A DNA stretch of 64,000 nucleotides from assembly GCF_000154785.2 (NCBI RefSeq), contig NC_015730.1:3929501-3993500 (forward strand), given 5' to 3'. Every line of letters starts with the position of its first letter. The stretch's first letter is position 1. Source of the DNA: Roseobacter litoralis Och 149. Its GTDB lineage: Bacteria; Pseudomonadota; Alphaproteobacteria; Rhodobacterales; Rhodobacteraceae. Under the pieces are notes generated by a model, which was given only the letters and a program-made list of their open reading frames with translations, did no database searches and was not told where the DNA came from. A program made the translations under genes and the position numbers. This document shows positions 37,147 through 44,906 of this stretch, piece after piece.

Positions 37147-37715
37147 TAAACCGGTGGGGCGATAACCCAGATCGCCACTGCCGGCTCTGCGTAGGGGTTT
37201 GACCAGCGGAACGCTTCGCCGCGAATGCGAAAGCTGTCACCGGGATGGATCGTGTGGACGGTTTCGTTGATCTCGATCTGCAAGGTGCCGGAGAGCAGAT
37301 AGGCGACTTCTTGAGTGGGGCGGGTGACCATCTCCTTGACGCGGCTGCCCGGTTCAAAGGTGGAATGCACCATCTCGAAATCATCCGTGAGGTCAGGCGA
37401 TAATAGCTCTTCGACCAACCCTTCGGTTTTCGAGCCCATCGGGCGGCGCGCGGCGGCACGCACGATATAGCCCGCCTCGGTCGCGGTCGCCGGTGCGTGG
37501 CGAAACAGCATCGAGATTGAGACCTCAAGCACCTTGGCAATCGCGCGCAGGTCGGAAATCGACGGGTCGGATTTGTCCCGCTCCACCTGACTGAGCCATC
37601 CGACAGAACGCCCCAAACGCTCCGCCAGATCCGCCAGCGTCAGCCCGCGCGCTTTGCGCAGGGCCCGCAGATCGGCCCCCAAAGTCTGTGGTTCGTCTGG
37701 TAGGCTGTGGTGCAT
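37143..37715 (-). CDS. XRE-family regulator with C-terminal cupin domain
   Basis: The 190-aa protein has an N-terminal helix-turn-helix (about 12-66: LRALRKARGLTLADLAERLGRSVGWLSQVERDKSDPSIS). A cupin beta-barrel follows from about residue 110 (FEPGSRVKEMVTRPTQEVAYLLSGTLQIEINETVHTIHPGDSFRI). Such regulators sense small ligands through the cupin and control nearby catabolic genes. It heads the LysE/dehydrogenase/methyltransferase cluster and starts just inside two TGAAA-type palindromes that may be its own operators. Confidence 0.92.
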   Translation of the reverse strand: MHHSLPDEPQTLGADLRALRKARGLTLADLAERLGRSVGWLSQVERDKSDPSISDLRAIAKVLEVSISMLFRHAPATATEAGYIVRAAARRPMGSKTEGLVEELLSPDLTDDFEMVHSTFEPGSRVKEMVTRPTQEVAYLLSGTLQIEINETVHTIHPGDSFRIRGEAFRWSNPYAEPAVAIWVIAPPVY

Positions 37716-37719
37716 GGGC

Positions 37720-37744
37720 GTGAAAATTCTCCTTCGAATTTCAC
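37720..37744. promoter_or_regulatory. Palindromic candidate operator next to the XRE-cupin start
   Basis: A near-perfect inverted repeat, GTGAAAATTC and GAATTTCAC, is centred about 17 bases upstream of the regulator's ATG. The one-base asymmetry lies inside the arms. Position and symmetry suggest autoregulation. Confidence 0.45.
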
Positions 37745-37759
37745 GGTGCCTGAGTTGAA

Positions 37760-37782
37760 TGAAAAAATCCAGATATTTTTCA
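37760..37782. promoter_or_regulatory. Second palindromic candidate operator
   Basis: A perfect inverted repeat, TGAAAAA and TTTTTCA, with a 9-base spacer lies about 55 bases upstream of the XRE-cupin start codon. It shares the TGAAA/TTTCA half-site with the palindrome at 37720, and the AT-rich spacing would also suit a promoter. Confidence 0.45.
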
Positions 37783-37834
37783 CGCCGCAGAGTGCGTTTT
37801 TTCCGCCCGATTGAACATCTCTTGACGCCGGACG

Positions 37835-38290
37835 TTATAACCGACCGAAAACAGCCTTCAGAATACGGTCGATCTCATCCGCATCGCGCTGATGGAATGC
37901 AGCGGGCTGGTCGCTGTCGATATCAAATACCCCCAGCAACGCGCCACGCGCGTCCTCAACCGGCAACACCAGTTCGGATCGTGTGCTTGAGGCGCAAGCG
38001 ATGTGACCCGGAAAGGCATCGACGTCTCCAACACGCTTTATCTCGCGCGTCCTTGCGGCAGCCCCGCAAACGCCGCGCGAAAACGGGATGACCAGACAAC
38101 CATGCCCCCCTTGATAGGGACCGATTTTGAGTATTTGCGGCCCCGTCACGCGGTAAAAACCGGTCCAGTCAAAACGATCGTCGCAGTGATGGACTTCGCA
38201 GGCGACCGTCGCCATCAGGGCGACAACATCCGTCTCTCCCTCGGTCAGGGCAGCGATGGTTTTGGCGAGGGTTGGGTAATCGACCTTCAC
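37835..38290 (-). CDS. msrC: Free methionine-(R)-sulfoxide reductase (GAF-domain fRMsr)
   Basis: The 151-aa single GAF-domain enzyme reduces free L-methionine-(R)-sulfoxide. Cys65 (GGHGCLVI), Cys75 (GVCGAA) and Cys99 (FPGHIACAS) have the 10- and 24-residue spacing of E. coli fRMsr Cys84/94/118. DWTGFYRV and LKIGPYQG are also family segments. I chose the GTG at 38290 (GGAG about 9 bases upstream); an in-frame ATG at 38431 would run back into the thiolase. It is 49 bases downstream of the thiolase gene and probably cotranscribed. Confidence 0.9.
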   Translation of the reverse strand: MKVDYPTLAKTIAALTEGETDVVALMATVACEVHHCDDRFDWTGFYRVTGPQILKIGPYQGGHGCLVIPFSRGVCGAAARTREIKRVGDVDAFPGHIACASSTRSELVLPVEDARGALLGVFDIDSDQPAAFHQRDADEIDRILKAVFGRL

Positions 38291-38339
38291 GCGTCTGCAC
38301 TCCGGGTATGAAACCTGTTTCTTCAAGACAACAAGCGGT

Positions 38340-39512
38340 TCAGTCGCGCTCAAGCGCGATGGCTGTCGCCTCGCCCCCACCAATACAGATCGCAGCGACA
38401 CCCCGTTTGACATCGCGCTTTTCCATCGCATTCAGCAAGGTCACCATGATACGCGCGCCCGACGCGCCAATCGGATGCCCCAGCGCACAGGCACCGCCGT
38501 TTACGTTTACGACGCCATGATCAAGGCCCATTTCATGCATGAAGGCGAGCGGCACAACCGCGAAAGCTTCGTTCACCTCCCACAGATCAACGCTGTCCTT
38601 GTCCCAGCCTATCTTTTGCAACAGCTTCCGGGCGGCTGGAACCGGTGCGGTTGTGAATAGCCCGGGCGCTTGGGCATGTGTCGCATGGCCAGCGACGCGA
38701 CACCGAACTGTCAGACTATTTGATACGGCATAAGGATTTGAGGCCAAAACCAGCGCCGCTGCCCCATCCGAAATGGACGACGCATTCGCCGCAGTTACCG
38801 TGCCACCGTCCCGAAACGCAGGCTTGAGCTGCGGGATTTTCTCCGGCCTTGCCGCCCCCGGTTGCTCATCCGCGACGACCGTGATCGTGCCCTTGCGCGA
38901 CACCACGTCAACCGGTGTGATTTCGGCGTCGAACGCGCCGGATTTCTGAGCTTCTATCGCGCGGGAAAGTGATGCCAGTGCATATGTGTCCTGTGCCTGC
39001 CGCGTAAACTGAAACGTCTCTGCACAGTCTTCGGCAAATGTCCCCATCAAACGCCCTTTGTCATAGGCGTCTTCCAACCCGTCAAGGAACATGTGATCGA
39101 TCACTTCACTATGACCAAGGCGCGCGCCAGAACGCATTTTATTCAATAAATAAGGGGCGTTGCTCATGCTCTCCATGCCACCTGCCGCGATCAGACTGGC
39201 CTGTCCGAGGGCGATCTGATCAAAGGCGATCATCGCCGCTTTCATGCCTGACCCGCACATCTTGTTGAGCGTGGTCGCAGGCACTGTGTCGTCCAGACCC
39301 GCGGCAAAACCCGCTTGCCGGGCGGGCGCCTGACCCTGACCCGCGGGTAAAACGCACCCCATCAACACCTCGTCCACTGTCGCGACCCCAGCAACCTGCA
39401 TCGCTGATTTCAACGCGACCCCGCCAAGCTGCGCAGCGCTCAAAGACGACAAGGCGCCTTGAAACCCACCCATTGGGGTGCGCGCCGCTCCCACGATCAC
39501 AACGTCTTCCAT
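38340..39512 (-). CDS. Acetyl-CoA acetyltransferase (thiolase)
   Basis: This 390-aa thiolase has the nucleophile Cys86 in TTLNKMCGSGMKA, the catalytic block NEAFAVVPLAF, the histidine in NGGACALGHPIGASGARI and the C-terminal cysteine in AAICIGGGEATAIALE. Full length and motifs fit biosynthetic or degradative acetyl-CoA acetyltransferases. No polyhydroxyalkanoate or ketone-body genes are nearby, so the pathway is open. The ATG at 39512 has GGAG 10 bases upstream; the one at 39521 is too close to it. Confidence 0.92.
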   Translation of the reverse strand: MEDVVIVGAARTPMGGFQGALSSLSAAQLGGVALKSAMQVAGVATVDEVLMGCVLPAGQGQAPARQAGFAAGLDDTVPATTLNKMCGSGMKAAMIAFDQIALGQASLIAAGGMESMSNAPYLLNKMRSGARLGHSEVIDHMFLDGLEDAYDKGRLMGTFAEDCAETFQFTRQAQDTYALASLSRAIEAQKSGAFDAEITPVDVVSRKGTITVVADEQPGAARPEKIPQLKPAFRDGGTVTAANASSISDGAAALVLASNPYAVSNSLTVRCRVAGHATHAQAPGLFTTAPVPAARKLLQKIGWDKDSVDLWEVNEAFAVVPLAFMHEMGLDHGVVNVNGGACALGHPIGASGARIMVTLLNAMEKRDVKRGVAAICIGGGEATAIALERD

Positions 39513-39593
39513 GATTCGCATTCTCCGAATACCTAAATCAAATCGTAAGACTTACCCGGTAAGCACTTATGCACGATTATGTCAGGGTATATA

Positions 39594-39935
39594 ATGGAAC
39601 TTGCAAGCAAAACAGACCAGCAATTGCGGATCGTTTCCGTACAAGGTGCGCGCATAGACGCGGCTGTCGCGATTGAGTTCAAGGATGCAATGCGTGTGGA
39701 AACAGATGACGGTCCAGACGTCGTCGTTCTGGACCTGAGCCGTGTTGAGTTTATCGACTCGAGCGGATTGGGCGCCATCGTGGCGGCAATGAAACATATG
39801 GGCGCCAACCGCAAGATGGCGCTTGCCGGTCTGACGCCGACTGTCGAGCGTGTCTTTACCTTAACGCGAATGGACTCGGTCTTTAGCGTCTTTCCGACAT
39901 TGGAAGGTGCCCTCGCCGAATTAAGGCCTCAATAG
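39594..39935 (+). CDS. STAS-domain anti-sigma factor antagonist (RsbV/SpoIIAA-like)
   Basis: The 113-aa single STAS domain has the phospho-acceptor motif VEFIDSSGLGAIV with Ser56 in the position phosphorylated in RsbV and SpoIIAA. Unphosphorylated forms bind the partner kinase and free its target. AGGG lies just upstream of the ATG at 39594; an ATG at 39579 is also in frame. It is followed 23 bases later by a HATPase gene, making a partner-switch pair. Neither a sigma factor nor a PP2C phosphatase is adjacent. Confidence 0.88.
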   Translation: MELASKTDQQLRIVSVQGARIDAAVAIEFKDAMRVETDDGPDVVVLDLSRVEFIDSSGLGAIVAAMKHMGANRKMALAGLTPTVERVFTLTRMDSVFSVFPTLEGALAELRPQ

Positions 39936-39958
39936 AAGTGCCAGTAAGGAGCGATTAA

Positions 39959-40405
39959 ATGGAAGCGGAACAACTCCGTCCATTTAGAGTCTGCGTAGAG
40001 AGCGGGCAATACGCGGCGAGAGAAGCTCTAAGCCAGTTTCTTGACGCCTTGCGTCCTTTGGAACTGGATGTGGAAGAATCCGGTACCATCGAACTGGTCC
40101 TGGCAGAGGTTTTGAACAATATTGTTGAACATGCCTATCCACCGTCGCAACCTTCCGGCCCGATCGCAATAGAATGCGCGCACCGGAAAGATGGCCTGAT
40201 CCTGAAGATCAAGGATAAGGGCTATGCAATGCCCGATGGCAAAATGCCCTTGGGCGAACTGGGCACTTTGGATTTGGAACTGGAAGACATGCCTGAAGGC
40301 GGCTTTGGTTGGTTCCTGATCACGCATCTCGCAAAGGACGTCCGTTACGAACGCGTTGGAAGCGAGAACCATCTGGATATGCGCCTTGCAGTTGGTACAG
40401 CTTAA
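39959..40405 (+). CDS. RsbW/SpoIIAB-like ATP-binding anti-sigma (serine kinase) protein
   Basis: The 148-aa GHKL ATPase has the N-box ELVLAEVLNNIVEHAYPP, the G1 box DKGYAMPDG and the G2-like EGGFGWFLITHLAKDV. Proteins of this HATPase_c_2 type phosphorylate the STAS partner and sequester a regulator. AAGGAG lies 8 bases before the ATG and 23 bases separate it from the STAS gene. The regulated target is not encoded nearby. Confidence 0.9.
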   Translation: MEAEQLRPFRVCVESGQYAAREALSQFLDALRPLELDVEESGTIELVLAEVLNNIVEHAYPPSQPSGPIAIECAHRKDGLILKIKDKGYAMPDGKMPLGELGTLDLELEDMPEGGFGWFLITHLAKDVRYERVGSENHLDMRLAVGTA

Positions 40406-40523
40406 CAGGTGCAAAGACGGCAGGTCGTTTTTCTCGGTACTTTCCTCAAACGGCCCCGTTACGAGCATATTCTTGCCTTGATTGCACGTCACACCAACAC
40501 CTGTAGCTAACATAAGCTTCCCT

Positions 40524-40564
40524 CGACGCTGCGTGTAACAGCCCCCACCCAGTACGCAGCGTCG
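40524..40564. repeat. Long inverted repeat upstream of the gamma-glutamyltransferase gene
   Basis: Perfect 11-bp arms, CGACGCTGCGT (40524-40534) and ACGCAGCGTCG (40554-40564), enclose a 19-base C-rich loop. It lies 118 bases after the RsbW-like stop and 104 bases before the next start. There is no T-run on either side, so it may be a Rho-independent-like stem without tail, an operator or an RNA processing site. Confidence 0.55.
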
Positions 40565-40668
40565 GGGACTTCCCTTTGCACAGATTGACATATCCAGCCA
40601 AGGGTCGTGGACTTCCAAATCGAAGTCGCTAATTTACGCGCAACACAGCCCTGATTAAAGGTCCTCAA

Positions 40669-42246
40669 ATGCGCGATTTTCACCACCCCGGTCGTTCCCC
40701 GGTTCTTGCCAGCAACGGCATGTGTGCAACCTCTCACCCGCTCGCGGCAAAAACCGCAATCGATGTTCTGCAACAAGGCGGAAACGCGATGGACGCCGCC
40801 ATCGCGGGGGCTGTCTTGCTGGGCCTGTGCGAACCGGCCATGACGGGCATCGGCGGTGATTGCTTTGTTCTGTGGTCTGATCGTGACCGCCAGAATGTGC
40901 GCGCTTTGAACGGATCAGGCCGGGCACCCGCAGCTTTGGATGCGCATGATTTGCGCGTGGCAGGTGAAACCACCGTTCCGCCCTTTTCGGCCCATGCCGT
41001 TACAATTCCAACGGCTGTCGCCGCTTTTGCCCATTTAGCTGAAACGGTCGGCACCCTTGGTCTGGATAGGCTGCTGGCACCATCCATTAAATATGCACAG
41101 GACGGAATTCCGGTCGCACCGCGCGTGGCCTTTGACTGGGAAAACTACGGCCATAACCTGCAAGGCAGCGCGAGAGAGAAGTACCTGATCGCCGGGAAAC
41201 CCCTGAAAACCGGTGATATCTTCCGCGCACCCGGTCAGGCGGAGGTCTTGCGCCGCATCGCTGAACAAGGCGCGTCGGCCTTTTACGCCGGCGAAATTGC
41301 CGAAGACATGGTCACCACCCTTCAAGCCGCAGGGGGCGTCCACACATTGGATGATTTTGCCGCCGCAGCCTGTGACGAGACCACGCCAATCTTCGGCTCC
41401 TACAAGGACATCGAAATCGTCGAACATCCCCCCAACGGTCAAGGGGCCACCGCGATCCTGATGCTCAACATCCTCGCGCAGTTTGACCTTGCGTCGATGG
41501 CGCCTTTTGGCACCGAACGCGCGCACATCGAAGCGGAAGCAGCGAAACTGGCCTATGACGCCCGCAACCGTTTCCTTGCCGATGCCGATCACACCACGCG
41601 GTTGGCGCATATGCTGGATATGTCGCTGGCCAAAAAACTGGCCGCGATGATTGATCCGGGCAAAGCGATGCCAGCGGCCGCTCCTTTGACCGAGATGGTC
41701 CACAAGGACACTGTTTATATTTCCACTGTCGACCGCGATGGCATGGCCGTGTCGCTGATTTATTCAATCTTCAAAGATTTTGGCTCGGGGATCGCCTCTG
41801 ATAAATTCGGGATTCTGCTACAGAACCGCGGGGCAGGCTTTACACTCGAACAGGGGCATCCGAATGAGCTCAAGGGTGGCAAACGTCCGATGCACACCAT
41901 TATCCCTGCCATGCTGCGCAAGAACGGCAAGGTGATCATGCCGTTCGGCGTCATGGGCGGGGCTTACCAGCCGAACGGACATGCGCGATTTGTCAGCAAC
42001 CTCACCGATTTTGGCATGGACCCGCAATCAGCGATTGATGCCCCGCGCGCCTTTTCCGACATGGGCAATATGCAGGTCGAACGCGGCTATAGCGACGCAG
42101 TGCGCCAAGAACTGACCGATCTGGGGCACTCGGTGAGCATCCCCCAGACGGCAATTGGCGGGGCGCAGGCGATCCTGATGCATGACAATGGCGTTTTTGA
42201 GGGCGCGAGTGATCCACGCAAAGATGGCTGCGCTTTGGGCTACTGA
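40669..42246 (+). CDS. Gamma-glutamyltransferase family protein (no signal peptide)
   Basis: This 525-aa Ntn-hydrolase of the GGT family starts at ASNGMCATSHPLAAKTAIDVLQ and carries GGNAMDAAIAGAVLL and GIGGDCFVLW. The autoprocessing/nucleophile site is HKDTVYISTVDRDGMAVS with Thr348; in this family the proenzyme is cut just before that threonine. HTIIPAML and FGVMGGAYQPNGH follow. Unlike E. coli Ggt it has no signal peptide, so it is predicted to be cytoplasmic, and it may act on another gamma-glutamyl compound or as an acylase. It stands alone between an inverted repeat and a converging hspQ. Confidence 0.9.
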   Translation: MRDFHHPGRSPVLASNGMCATSHPLAAKTAIDVLQQGGNAMDAAIAGAVLLGLCEPAMTGIGGDCFVLWSDRDRQNVRALNGSGRAPAALDAHDLRVAGETTVPPFSAHAVTIPTAVAAFAHLAETVGTLGLDRLLAPSIKYAQDGIPVAPRVAFDWENYGHNLQGSAREKYLIAGKPLKTGDIFRAPGQAEVLRRIAEQGASAFYAGEIAEDMVTTLQAAGGVHTLDDFAAAACDETTPIFGSYKDIEIVEHPPNGQGATAILMLNILAQFDLASMAPFGTERAHIEAEAAKLAYDARNRFLADADHTTRLAHMLDMSLAKKLAAMIDPGKAMPAAAPLTEMVHKDTVYISTVDRDGMAVSLIYSIFKDFGSGIASDKFGILLQNRGAGFTLEQGHPNELKGGKRPMHTIIPAMLRKNGKVIMPFGVMGGAYQPNGHARFVSNLTDFGMDPQSAIDAPRAFSDMGNMQVERGYSDAVRQELTDLGHSVSIPQTAIGGAQAILMHDNGVFEGASDPRKDGCALGY

Positions 42247-42254
42247 TCGAGCAC

Positions 42255-42581
42255 TCAGTTCAGCTGAAAATGCAGCGGGTAGGTGCCATCCTGCAGGGGG
42301 CCGAACAAGTCGGGGATATCAGGGTGATCCACCGGCTCACCTGAATAATCCGCAATCAGGTTCTGCTCCGAGACATAGGCGACGTAATAGCTCTGCTCAT
42401 TTTCGGCCAGCAGATGATAATACGGCTGTTCTTTCACAGGGCGGCTGTCTTCGGGAATGGCTTCATACCATTCCTCGGTGTTTGAAAACTCAGGGTCCAC
42501 GTCAAAGATCACCCCGCGAAACGGGTGTTTTTTGTGCCGGACGATCTGGCCAAGATGATATTTTGCGCGTGTTTTAATCAT
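42255..42581 (-). CDS. hspQ: Heat-shock protein HspQ
   Basis: The 108-aa protein matches the HspQ/hemimethylated-DNA-binding family: KYHLGQIVRHKKHPFRGVIFDVDPEF, then PYYHLLAENEQSYYVAYVSEQNL. In enterobacteria HspQ is a small heat-shock protein that binds DnaA and acts as a Lon specificity enhancer. The ATG at 42581 follows a purine-rich GAGGGG 10 bases upstream. It converges with the gamma-glutamyltransferase gene (8 bases apart). Confidence 0.92.
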   Translation of the reverse strand: MIKTRAKYHLGQIVRHKKHPFRGVIFDVDPEFSNTEEWYEAIPEDSRPVKEQPYYHLLAENEQSYYVAYVSEQNLIADYSGEPVDHPDIPDLFGPLQDGTYPLHFQLN

Positions 42582-42665
42582 AGCATTGCAGCCCCTCGCT
42601 TCCGTTAGTAGACGCTTCGGGCGGTGTTTGTCCAATACTTGGTCGGCAAAAAAAGGAAACAGTCT

Positions 42666-43547
42666 GTGAACCTCGCACTGACAGTGCTCGAAATCGTGGC
42701 GCCGGTGTTTTTGTTGGCTGCAATCGGATTTGTCTGGGTTAAACTGGGCAATGAATACCGCATCAGGTTTGTCACACAGCTTGCCATGACGCTCTCGGTG
42801 CCCTGTCTGGTTTTCGTCTCCTTGATGCAAACGGAGATCGCTCCGGAGGATTTAACAGCGCTGTCACTGGCCGCAATCGGGGCTTATGGCATTGTCACAA
42901 TTGCAATCCTTGTGTTGGTCTTTGTGCTCAGACTCAACCGCCAGACATTTGCGGCGCCCCTCATGTTTGGCAATACCGGCAACATCGGTTTGCCACTGGC
43001 ATTTTTCGCGTATGGCGAAACGGGCCTTGGCTATGCCATCATCGTTTTCGGAATTATGGCGGTCTGGTCCTTCACCTTCGGGGTCTGGCTGGTCGCGGGT
43101 GCCGGATCGCTGGGCAAGGTGATCCGCGAACCCATGGTCGCAGGCACCATTTTGGGCGCAATCTTTTTATGGCAAGGCTGGCAGACACCGCCCTTTGTGA
43201 CAAATACGCTCGACCTCATCGGGCAAATGGCGATTCCGTTGATGCTCATCACACTTGGGGTCGCCATCGCGCGGTTGAAACCGGGCGGGGTGTTGCGCGC
43301 AACGGCTTTAAGCGCGGTTAAACTGGTGATATGCACAGGCGTCGCGTGGTATGTCGGTGATGCGTTTGCCCTTGATCGCGTTGCCTTGGGCGTGCTGGTT
43401 CTGCAGGTCGCAACGCCGGTTGCGGTGACGTCTTACATGTTGGCGGAAAAATACGGCGCAGACGCCGAAGAGGTCGCGGGCCTCGTTGTGGCTTCAACTC
43501 TGATGTCTGTTGCTGCCTTGCCTCTGTTGCTGGGCTTTCTGTTGTAA
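42666..43547 (+). CDS. AEC-family transporter
   Basis: The 293-aa inner-membrane carrier of the auxin efflux carrier family has about ten hydrophobic segments. The signature FGNTGNIGLPLAFFAYGETGL is present, and the C-terminal half repeats the fold (IPLMLITLGVAIARL, VTSYMLAEKYGADAEEVAGLVVAST). It starts with GTG at 42666, preceded by AAGGAAA. Bacterial members move organic acids such as malonate or malate; the substrate here is unknown. Confidence 0.92.
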   Translation: MNLALTVLEIVAPVFLLAAIGFVWVKLGNEYRIRFVTQLAMTLSVPCLVFVSLMQTEIAPEDLTALSLAAIGAYGIVTIAILVLVFVLRLNRQTFAAPLMFGNTGNIGLPLAFFAYGETGLGYAIIVFGIMAVWSFTFGVWLVAGAGSLGKVIREPMVAGTILGAIFLWQGWQTPPFVTNTLDLIGQMAIPLMLITLGVAIARLKPGGVLRATALSAVKLVICTGVAWYVGDAFALDRVALGVLVLQVATPVAVTSYMLAEKYGADAEEVAGLVVASTLMSVAALPLLLGFLL

Positions 43548-43618
43548 AAAACGTGATTTCCCCTTGGCGAAGATTTGCGCTACTGCAATAAAAAACAAAA
43601 AATAAAAGCGAGAGGCAG

Positions 43619-44206
43619 ATGAGCAGAACTCTTCGCGCTATGGCAATTTTACTGTTGGTCGCCTCCTGCGGGGGGGTGTCCTCTACGGCTCCGCGTAATC
43701 TGAACGATGCGTGCAGCATTGCCCAACAGCGCCCTGAATATATGCGTGCTTTCCAGAGGACCCAGCAAAAATGGGGTGTTCCGGTGCATGTACAAATGGC
43801 AACAATGCATCAGGAAAGCCGGTTTATCGGCAATGCAAAGACGCCACATAAATACGCCTTGGGGGTCATCCCGATGGGCCGCGTTTCCAGCGCATATGGC
43901 TATTCGCAAGCGCTGGATGGCACATGGTCAGACTACCAACGCGCGACCGGCAAACGTCTGGCCCGCCGTGACCGTATTCGCGACGCCTCCGATTTCATGG
44001 GCTGGTATATGAACATCAGCCAGCAGCGTAACGGCATCGCCTTACATGATGCGCGCAACCAGTACCTTGCCTATCACGAGGGGCACACAGGTTATGCGCG
44101 TGGGTCGTACAACCGCAAATCCTGGCTCTTGAATGTGGCCAACAAGGTGGACGCGCGCGCCGATCTTTATCAGGCGCAACTGGCCACCTGTAACCTGCGC
44201 CGCTGA
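43619..44206 (+). CDS. Lytic transglycosylase-like lipoprotein (SLT fold)
   Basis: The 195-aa protein has a lipobox ending in Cys17 (LLLVASC). The mature part has SLT-type features: the catalytic-type glutamate in MATMHQESRF, then the YGYSQALDGTWSDYQ segment and YLAYHEGHTGYARGSY. The glutamate with GYSQ matches the ES...GLMQ motif pair of family 1 transglycosylases. The enzyme would cleave peptidoglycan from the periplasmic face. It is monocistronic and converges with lolA. Confidence 0.85.
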   Translation: MSRTLRAMAILLLVASCGGVSSTAPRNLNDACSIAQQRPEYMRAFQRTQQKWGVPVHVQMATMHQESRFIGNAKTPHKYALGVIPMGRVSSAYGYSQALDGTWSDYQRATGKRLARRDRIRDASDFMGWYMNISQQRNGIALHDARNQYLAYHEGHTGYARGSYNRKSWLLNVANKVDARADLYQAQLATCNLRR

Positions 44207-44208
44207 CC

Positions 44209-44811
44209 TCAGCGGTCGCGGCTTTTCTCACGGTCCGGATCAAAAAGAGAGTTGGGCAGGTTTATGCCCGTCTCGAACTCACCCAGAACGACTCTGGTCC
44301 GCCCGCCTGAAGCATCGTGGATGACCCATTGTTCCAAACGCGTGGGCTGATCGGTGAAATACATCTCAAGATAGCCGTTTTCGAGGTTGTCGGGGTCCTC
44401 GGCGGTCACGATGGTCCATGTCCCGTCAAACCGCGCATTGCGCACCATAGCGGCCCGCGTCAAATCAATATCCCGGCCGAGCAGCAGCGACAGCGGCGTG
44501 CGGCTCAGCGGATATGTTTCTGACGGTTGGTTCGATTTCCTATCGATGATGACGACGGCAGAGGCTGCCGCAATCACCAGCGCCTGTTCGGGCGGGTCGT
44601 ATTCAAACCGCATGCGTCCGGGCCGCCGCATATAAAGCTGCCCGGTGCTGACGGAACCGTCATCGTTGATTTGGCGAAAATCGCCCTTCAGCGTTTCGAG
44701 ACTGTTGAGATAGGCGGATATTTCAGCCAGCTTCAACTGCTCCGCCGCACCTGAGGCCGCAGGGACCAAGGACAAGCAAGCAACCAACAGAATGCGCGAT
44801 ATAAGGCTCAA
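44209..44811 (-). CDS. lolA: Outer-membrane lipoprotein carrier protein LolA
   Basis: LolA shuttles lipoproteins through the periplasm from LolCDE to the outer membrane. The 200-aa protein has a signal peptide (about residues 1-22, ending ASGAA), then LAEISAYLNSLETLKGDFRQINDDGSVSTG and the strand MRRPGRMRFEYDPPEQALVIAA, which are typical of LolA. It lies 95 bases downstream of ftsK on the same strand, a pairing common in proteobacteria. Confidence 0.93.
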   Translation of the reverse strand: MSLISRILLVACLSLVPAASGAAEQLKLAEISAYLNSLETLKGDFRQINDDGSVSTGQLYMRRPGRMRFEYDPPEQALVIAAASAVVIIDRKSNQPSETYPLSRTPLSLLLGRDIDLTRAAMVRNARFDGTWTIVTAEDPDNLENGYLEMYFTDQPTRLEQWVIHDASGGRTRVVLGEFETGINLPNSLFDPDREKSRDR

Positions 44812-44906
44812 GGAAGTATCCTCCGATGTTCAAACTCACTTGTGACATAGGAGGCATCGGCCTGTTATGCGATATCACCGCGTCAAACGAAGCGTTTTTT
44901 TGCCCG

